A stretch of DNA of 64,000 nt from Bombilactobacillus bombi (lineage in GTDB: Bacteria; Bacillota; Bacilli; Lactobacillales; Lactobacillaceae), in contig NZ_SCHP01000006.1 of NCBI RefSeq assembly GCF_013607485.1, positions 1 through 64,000 on the forward strand, read 5' to 3'. This document shows positions 59,301-64,000 of this stretch, one piece after another (position 1 is the first letter of the stretch; each line of letters opens with the position of its first letter). A model generated the notes under the pieces. That model made no database searches. It was given only the letters and a program-made list of their open reading frames with translations, and was not told the origin of the DNA. The position numbers and the translations under genes are program-made.

Positions 59301-60008
59301 AGGGGGAATAACCGGGATACAATCCATAACCATCCATTCTGGACGATTACCAGATTTTTTGAAAGCATTTAAGATATCCAAACGTCTAATTGCCCGAGTA
59401 CGTTTTTGTCCAGTAGCTGACTTCAATACTTCTTTTAATTGAGTTACTTCTTTGTCCAAATCAACGGCTTCTAAAAGCTCTTTTATACCTTCTGCACCCA
59501 TTTTAGCTACGAAGGAATTGCCATATTCTTGGCGTTTTTGACGATATTCAGTTTCTGTTAAAAGCTGCTTGTTTTCTAAATCAGTATTGCCAGCTTTAAT
59601 AACCACATAGGCTGCAAAATATATAATTTCTTCTAATGCACGAGGACTCATATCTAAGACTAAGCCCATGCGACTAGGAATTCCCTTAAAGTACCAAATA
59701 TGGGTTACTGGAGCTGCTAATTCAATATGACCCATGCGTTCGCGACGAACCTTGGACTTGGTAACTTCAACACCACAACGATCACAAACAATACCTTTAT
59801 AGCGAATACGTTTATATTTACCGCAGGCACATTCCCAATCTTTGGTGGGTCCAAAGATACGCTCATCAAACAGTCCATCACGCTCGGGCTTTAAAGTCCG
59901 ATAATTAATCGTCTCTGGCTTTTTAACTTCACCATAAGACCAGCTGCGAATCTTATCTGGTGATGCCAGGCCAATCTGCATACTTTCAAACTTATTGACG
60001 TCTATCAA
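56349..60008 (-). CDS. rpoC: DNA-directed RNA polymerase subunit beta'
   Basis: 1219 residues, TTG start (60006-60008) after GGAGG. The catalytic [15 protein letters not shown] binds the magnesium with three aspartates; zinc ribbon near 60-78 (CACGKY..CDRCGVE) and [13 protein letters not shown] for the second zinc site. Length is standard. Fourteen bases after rpoB. Confidence 0.98.
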   Translation of the reverse strand: MIDVNKFESMQIGLASPDKIRSWSYGEVKKPETINYRTLKPERDGLFDERIFGPTKDWECACGKYKRIRYKGIVCDRCGVEVTKSKVRRERMGHIELAAPVTHIWYFKGIPSRMGLVLDMSPRALEEIIYFAAYVVIKAGNTDLENKQLLTETEYRQKRQEYGNSFVAKMGAEGIKELLEAVDLDKEVTQLKEVLKSATGQKRTRAIRRLDILNAFKKSGNRPEWMVMDCIPVIPPDLRPMVQLEGGRFATSDLNDLYRRVINRNNRLKRLLDLNAPNIIVQNEKRMLQEAVDALIDNGRRGRPVTGPGNRPLKSLSHMLKGKQGRFRQNLLGKRVDYSGRSVIDVGPTLKFYQCGLPREMALELFKPFVMHELVKRELASNIKNAKRKIERQDDAVWDVLEDVIKERPVLLNRAPTLHRLGIQAFEPVLVDGKSIRLHPLACEAYNADFDGDQMAVHVPLSDEAQAEARMLMLAAHHILAPKDGKPIVTPSQDVVLGNYYLTLEERGREGEGMIFKDMNEVEMAFQNGVVHWHTRIGLSTKSLNNFAFADADRDRIMITSVGKVIFNRILPENMPFLNEPTQANLINGVPDKYFLNEGEDIHQRLQDMPLTDPFKKGYLSDIIAQVFKIYKVQRTSELLDDMKELGYTACTLSGLTVGVADVPQLEDKQSIVDGAHKQVATVSKQFRRGLITDEERHNRVVSIWNDAKDEIQQQLVDSFDPKNPISMMSDSGARGNISNFTQLAGMRGLMAAPNGGMMEVPVTSNFREGLSVLEMFMSTHGARKGMTDTALKTANSGYLTRRLVDVAQDVIIREEDCGTDRGIEVSAINDGNEVIEPLYDRLVGRYTQKEVHDPQTDDLIAGKNVLMDEDLAQKIVDAGVTTVTIRSAFTCNTLHGVCQKCYGRNLATGEEVEVGEAVGVVAAQSIGEPGTQLTMRNFHTGGVAGGEDITQGLPRVEEIFEARNPKGLATISEVDGTITAIDENPAEHTREITVEGKTDTRTYSVPYTASVAVSEGDQVQRGSKLTAGSIDPKQLIKVTNVQTTENYLLSEVQKVYRMQGVDISDKHIEVMVRKMLRKIRILDPGDTDILPGSLVDIGEFTEDNKDALISGKLPATGSPVLLGITKASLETNSFLSAASFQETTRVLTDASIRGKNDPLVGLKENVMIGKIIPAGTGMAKYRHMEPEKVGVGIKADSDDKISIADVEEKLKAYQDKQR

Positions 60009-60022
60009 TTGGCAACCTCCTC

Positions 60023-63000
60023 TTAATTGTCGCTGTTATCACTATTATCCGAACTTAGACTATTAATTTTGTCCATTAAAGTGTCCAAGTTAGGTTGCTG
60101 TTCTTGTTTCTTCTTTTCTTCAACTTCGGCTTGTTCTTGAGCTCGCTTTTGCTCTTGTTGCTCTGCAAGTCGGGATAGTGCATCTACACTATTAGCTGTA
60201 GCATCTTCGTCCATATCCCGCAATTCTAACTCATGATGTTCATGATCAAGAATTTTCATATCTAGACCCAAAGATTCCAACTCCTTAATCAAAACTCTGA
60301 AGGACTCAGGTACACCTGGCTTAGGAATTGTTTGTCCCTTAACGATTGCCTCGTAGGTGTTAACCCGGCCAGTCACATCATCTGATTTGTAAGTCAAAAT
60401 TTCTTGTAAGGTATAAGCTGCACCATAAGCTTCTAGTGCCCAAACTTCCATTTCACCAAAACGCTGGCCACCAAATTGTGCTTTACCACCAAGAGGTTGT
60501 TGGGTAACTAATGAGTAAGGTCCAATTGAACGGGCATGAATCTTATCATCAACCATGTGAGCTAATTTCATATAATACATAACGCCGACAGCAACCCGAT
60601 TATGGAATGGTTCACCAGTGCGGCCGTCATATAAAACAGTTTTAGCATCAGAAGCCATATTAGCTTCTTTAACAGCTGCCCACAAGTCATCATCACTAGC
60701 TCCATCAAAAACTGGTGAAGCAATATGAATTCCTAAAGTACGTGCAGCCATTCCTAAATGCAATTCCAAAACTTGACCAATATTCATCCGCGAAGGAACA
60801 CCCATTGGGTTCAATAAGATATCAATTGGGGTTCCATCAGGCATATAAGGCATATCTTCTTCAGGGACCACAATTGAAACCGTTCCTTTATTACCATGGC
60901 GTCCAGCCATTTTATCGCCGACTTGAATTTTACGTTTTTGAGCAATATAGACCCGAACCATCGTATTAACGCCAGGACTCAGTTCATCTCCCGCTTCGCG
61001 AGTAAAGATTTTGACATCTTGAACAATACCGCCACCGCCATGAGGTACTCGCAGTGAAGTATCCCGCACTTCGCGAGCCTTCTCACCAAAAATTGCATGC
61101 AATAAGCGTTCTTCAGCACTTAATTCAGTTACACCTTTAGGTGTAACTTTACCAACTAAGATATCGCCATCCCGAACTTCAGCCCCAATCCGGACAATTC
61201 CGCTTTCGTCCAAATCTTTAAGGGCATCTTCACCAACATTAGGAATTTCCCGTGTGATTTCTTCAGGTCCTAATTTAGTATCTCGAGATTCTGATTCATA
61301 TTCTTCAATATGAATTGAAGTATAAACATCATCACGTACTAAACGTTCTGATAAAACAATAGCATCTTCATAGTTATACATATTCCAAGTCATAAAGGCA
61401 ATTAATGGATTTTGTCCTAAAGCAAGCTCTCCTTCTTGCATTGCAGGACCGTCAGCAATAATTTCACCTTTTTCAACATGATTGCCTTTTTCAACTATTG
61501 GTTTTTGGTTATAGCATTTCCCCGCATTAGAACGCCGAAACTTCATTAAATTATACGTATCTAAAGTGCCATCATCACGCTGAACTTTAATTACTTTAGC
61601 ATCTACATACTGCACAATCCCAGGATCATGAGCTAATAGTGCAGTCCCGGAGTCATGAGCGGCAACATATTCCATGCTGGTCCCTACTAAAGGTGAATGC
61701 GGCTTGATTAAAGGCACAGCCTGACGCTGCATGTTAGCACCCATCAAAGCCCGGTTGGAGTCATCATTTTCCAAGAACGGAATGCAGGCTGTCGCTACGG
61801 AAACAACTTGTTTTGGAGAAACATCCATATAGTCAATCTTGTCAGCGGTTGTTTCAATATTATCATCTTGATGCCGAGCCAAAATTCGCTCTTCAGCAAA
61901 AGAACCATCTTCATTTAAAGGTGTATTAGCCTGAGCAATAACATAATTATCTTCTTCATCAGCGGTTAAATAATCGATTTTATCAGTAACTTTATGAGTA
62001 TCCCAAGAAACACGTCGATAAGGGGTTTCAATAAAACCATACTTATTAACGACACCATAAGTTGCTAAATTGTTAATTAAGCCGATGTTAGGCCCTTCAG
62101 GAGTTTCAATCGGGCACATCCGTCCATAATGAGTATAGTGAACATCCCGGACAGCATAACCAGCACGATCACGGGTTAACCCTCCTGGTCCCAAAGCTGA
62201 AAGACGCCGCTTATGAGTTAGCTCACCTAAAGGATTATTTTGATCCATAAATTGAGATAACTGCGAAGAACCAAAGAATTCTTTAATCGCTGCTACAACA
62301 GGACGGATATTAATTAATTGCTGTGGTGTCACAGTGGCTGTGTCTTGAATAGACATCCGTTCACGGACAACTCTTTCCATCCGCGATAATCCTAGACGGA
62401 ATTGATTTTGTAATAATTCTCCCACTGAACGAATACGACGATTACCCAAGTGATCGATATCGTCAACACTGCCAATACCTTCTTGAAGGTTAAAGAAATA
62501 ATTAATTTCTGCAATAATATCAGCTGGAGTTATATGCTTAACTTTTTCGTCAATATTATCATTACCGATAACATTGATAACCTTATCTTCATCTTCGCGT
62601 GAATAAACTTTAATAATTTGTAACTTAACGGGTTCACCTAAAATGCCTTCATCAGAAGGTTGGAAAGTAACTGCTTTAAAATCAGGATTCTTCAGATATG
62701 GTGATAACTTATTCATTGCATCACGATCTAATTTGGTATCTTTTTTCAAGATGATTTCACCAGTATCTGGATCAGCCAAAGTTTCAGCTAAAGTTAAGCC
62801 TTGTAAACGAGTTTTCAGATTTAATTTTTTATTAACTTTATACCGACCTACAGGCGCAGTATCATAACGCTTCGGATCAAAGAAACGCGCATAAAGCAAA
62901 GAACGTGAACTTTCGGCAGTCTTAGGCTCACCAGGACGTAAACGTTCATAAATATCTTTAAGGGCTTCAGCAACACGTGAATCAGAAGGATCTTTATGGA

Positions 63001-63691
63001 CATCTTTTTCAAGAGTTAAATTTAAAAAGTCACTATTATTACCAAAGATATCCAAAATTTCATTATCTGAACCAAATCCTAAAGCACGCACTAACTCAGT
63101 AATGGGCAATTTACGAGTCCGGTCAATACGCACATAAACGATGTTTTTAGCATCGTTATCAAATTCTAACCAAGCACCACGGTTAGGAATAACAGTAGTT
63201 CCATAAATCATTCGACCGTTTTTGTCAGCTTCTTCAGTATAGTAAACGCCTGGAGAACGTACTAATTGTGAAACAATGACCCGTTCGGCTCCATTAATAA
63301 TAAAAGTTCCTTGTTCGGTCATTAATGGAAAATCGCCAAAAAAGACATCTTGAGTCTTAATTTCACCAGTTTCATGATTAGTCAAACGTAAAGTAACGTG
63401 TAATGGTGCTGAATAATTGGCATCATGATTACGTGCTTCACTGACAGTATATTTCGGCTCTAAAAGCTTATAGTCAACATAGTCTAAAGATAAAGTGCCA
63501 GCAAAATCATCTATCGGCATAATATCTTGAAACATTTCCTTTAAGCCTTCGTTCAAAAACCAATTATAAGAATTAGTTTGAATGTCAATTAAGTTTGGTA
63601 ATGGCAAAACTTCTTTGATGCGAGCGTAATTACGCCGTGTCCGATGTTTCCCGTAATTGACATTGTGAAAACGAATTTTTTCTTTCGTCAA
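60023..63691 (-). CDS. rpoB: DNA-directed RNA polymerase subunit beta
   Basis: The frame opens with GTG at 63700, which overlaps the GAAAGGGTG ribosome binding site; TTG at 63689-63691, six bases after it, is the likely start and gives 1222 residues. Rifampicin cluster region [20 protein letters not shown] and [10 protein letters not shown] is wild type in appearance (His and Ser kept). The Glu/Lys/Gln-rich C-terminal tail ([18 protein letters not shown]) is an unstructured extension common in Lactobacillales. Preceded by a long leader. Confidence 0.97.
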   Translation of the reverse strand: MTKEKIRFHNVNYGKHRTRRNYARIKEVLPLPNLIDIQTNSYNWFLNEGLKEMFQDIMPIDDFAGTLSLDYVDYKLLEPKYTVSEARNHDANYSAPLHVTLRLTNHETGEIKTQDVFFGDFPLMTEQGTFIINGAERVIVSQLVRSPGVYYTEEADKNGRMIYGTTVIPNRGAWLEFDNDAKNIVYVRIDRTRKLPITELVRALGFGSDNEILDIFGNNSDFLNLTLEKDVHKDPSDSRVAEALKDIYERLRPGEPKTAESSRSLLYARFFDPKRYDTAPVGRYKVNKKLNLKTRLQGLTLAETLADPDTGEIILKKDTKLDRDAMNKLSPYLKNPDFKAVTFQPSDEGILGEPVKLQIIKVYSREDEDKVINVIGNDNIDEKVKHITPADIIAEINYFFNLQEGIGSVDDIDHLGNRRIRSVGELLQNQFRLGLSRMERVVRERMSIQDTATVTPQQLINIRPVVAAIKEFFGSSQLSQFMDQNNPLGELTHKRRLSALGPGGLTRDRAGYAVRDVHYTHYGRMCPIETPEGPNIGLINNLATYGVVNKYGFIETPYRRVSWDTHKVTDKIDYLTADEEDNYVIAQANTPLNEDGSFAEERILARHQDDNIETTADKIDYMDVSPKQVVSVATACIPFLENDDSNRALMGANMQRQAVPLIKPHSPLVGTSMEYVAAHDSGTALLAHDPGIVQYVDAKVIKVQRDDGTLDTYNLMKFRRSNAGKCYNQKPIVEKGNHVEKGEIIADGPAMQEGELALGQNPLIAFMTWNMYNYEDAIVLSERLVRDDVYTSIHIEEYESESRDTKLGPEEITREIPNVGEDALKDLDESGIVRIGAEVRDGDILVGKVTPKGVTELSAEERLLHAIFGEKAREVRDTSLRVPHGGGGIVQDVKIFTREAGDELSPGVNTMVRVYIAQKRKIQVGDKMAGRHGNKGTVSIVVPEEDMPYMPDGTPIDILLNPMGVPSRMNIGQVLELHLGMAARTLGIHIASPVFDGASDDDLWAAVKEANMASDAKTVLYDGRTGEPFHNRVAVGVMYYMKLAHMVDDKIHARSIGPYSLVTQQPLGGKAQFGGQRFGEMEVWALEAYGAAYTLQEILTYKSDDVTGRVNTYEAIVKGQTIPKPGVPESFRVLIKELESLGLDMKILDHEHHELELRDMDEDATANSVDALSRLAEQQEQKRAQEQAEVEEKKKQEQQPNLDTLMDKINSLSSDNSDNSDN

Positions 63692-63700
63692 GCTGTTCAC

Positions 63701-63874
63701 CCTTTCAATAAAATCTGAACACCCAATGTTACAATTTGGTTACAAATTAGTAAATGACACTTTTTGAGCAAAAAAAAACCAAAAATAGCCCATGCTATTT
63801 TTGCCTTTTTATGATTCCTTATCGGACAATATTTCGATAAAGAATACGCATCATCATGCCACGCTAATTAGTCA
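63701..63874 (-). ncRNA. rpoB 5' leader, candidate Lacto-rpoB element with attenuator hairpin
   Basis: About 170 bases between the inferred transcript start and rpoB. On the minus strand: GCGTGGCATGATGATGCGT, a TTATCGAAATATTGTCCGATAA stem-loop, then AAAAATAGC/GCTATTTTT (63779-63800 region) followed by GGTTTTTTTT, which looks like a rho-independent attenuator. A conserved leader of rpoB named Lacto-rpoB is known from Lactobacillales; identity is inferred from position and structure. Confidence 0.5.
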
Positions 63875-63880
63875 CGATTT

Positions 63881-63909
63881 ATAATATAATAATTATCTCC
63901 TTCTGTCAA
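63881..63909 (-). promoter_or_regulatory. Consensus promoter of rpoBC
   Basis: On the minus strand a perfect TTGACA (63904-63909), exactly 17 bp, TATTAT (63881-63886), starting four bases past the stop codon of the upstream gene. Confidence 0.88.
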
Positions 63910-63912
63910 CAA

Positions 63913-64000
63913 TTAAGATTTAACTGTTTCAGGATGATGAATATTAAATTTCAATTGCTGCTTTGAAGCTCCCACTGCCAAACGATCACCAGCTTGTAAT
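63913..64000 (-). CDS. clpC: C-terminal end of a ClpC-like ATPase (runs off the window)
   Basis: The last 28 or so codons read LQAGDRLAVGASKQQLKF and end HHPETVKS. The GD..VVGAS....L-F pattern is how Lactobacillus ClpC chaperones end, and clpC normally precedes rpoB in lactobacilli. With so little sequence, the assignment leans on gene order. No terminator is seen after the stop; the rpoBC promoter follows at once. Confidence 0.5.
   Translation of the reverse strand, partial: LQAGDRLAVGASKQQLKFNIHHPETVKS

Overview
The window is a chromosomal stretch of a low-GC Gram-positive bacterium, most likely of the Lactobacillaceae. Evidence for this: the gene orders gltX-cysS-mrnC-rlmB-rae1-...-sigH-rpmG-secE-nusG-rplK-rplA-rplJ-rplL, clpC(tail)-rpoB-rpoC, and str-S10-spc-alpha-ecfA1A2T-truA-rplM-rpsI; a PepC aminopeptidase; mannose-family PTS genes; a Kup potassium transporter; AT-rich intergenic DNA; strong AGGAGG ribosome binding sites and frequent TTG/GTG starts. 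The species cannot be fixed from the sequence alone. I see no rRNA, tRNA, insertion sequence, prophage or CRISPR array.

Layout. 1-2900: a small catabolic locus (PTS EIIB fragment, EIIA, SIS-domain deglycase-like enzyme, divergent GntR/UTRA regulator) around a 20-bp perfect palindrome, a likely operator; the pattern fits uptake and cleavage of an Amadori-type sugar amine. 2900-14970: one long minus-strand run, dut-radA-gltX-cysS-mrnC-rlmB-rae1-lipoprotein PBP-sigH-like sigma factor-rpmG-secE-nusG-rplK-rplA-(L10 leader)-rplJ-rplL, with at least two internal sigma-A-type promoters. 14970-30470: unrelated single genes and pairs (GNAT-rpiA, pepC, serine hydrolase, kup, gpmA, AEC carrier, signal peptidase, CDF exporter, a 69-aa unknown, a DUF5067-like membrane protein, HAD phosphatase, aldo/keto reductase, an FtsX-type ABC permease without an ATPase). 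30600-49700: rpsI-rplM-truA-ecfT-ecfA2-ecfA1, a plus-strand HhH-GPD glycosylase, then the ribosomal supercluster rplQ to rpsJ with a consensus promoter and structured leader ahead of rpsJ. 49800-53830: a B3/B4-domain gene where tuf sits in Bacillus, then fusA-rpsG-rpsL. 53880-56250: comC prepilin peptidase, msrA and a choloylglycine-hydrolase-family enzyme. 56350-64000: rpoC, rpoB with a long leader and attenuator-like hairpin, and the tail of a ClpC-like gene.

How the parts fit. Most of the window builds the transcription and translation machinery, and control sits in mRNA leaders (L10, L13, S10, rpsL and rpoB leaders). A SigH/ComX-like sigma factor and a ComC prepilin peptidase suggest a competence or type IV-like pilus programme encoded elsewhere. 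The most unusual items are the fructosamine-like PTS locus, the B3/B4 gene in the tuf position, the S10 and rpoB leaders, the PBP start problem and the 69-aa orphan. I did not find a clearly novel multi-gene system. Many CDS starts below are moved from the longest open frame to the codon that has a Shine-Dalgarno sequence; each case is explained.
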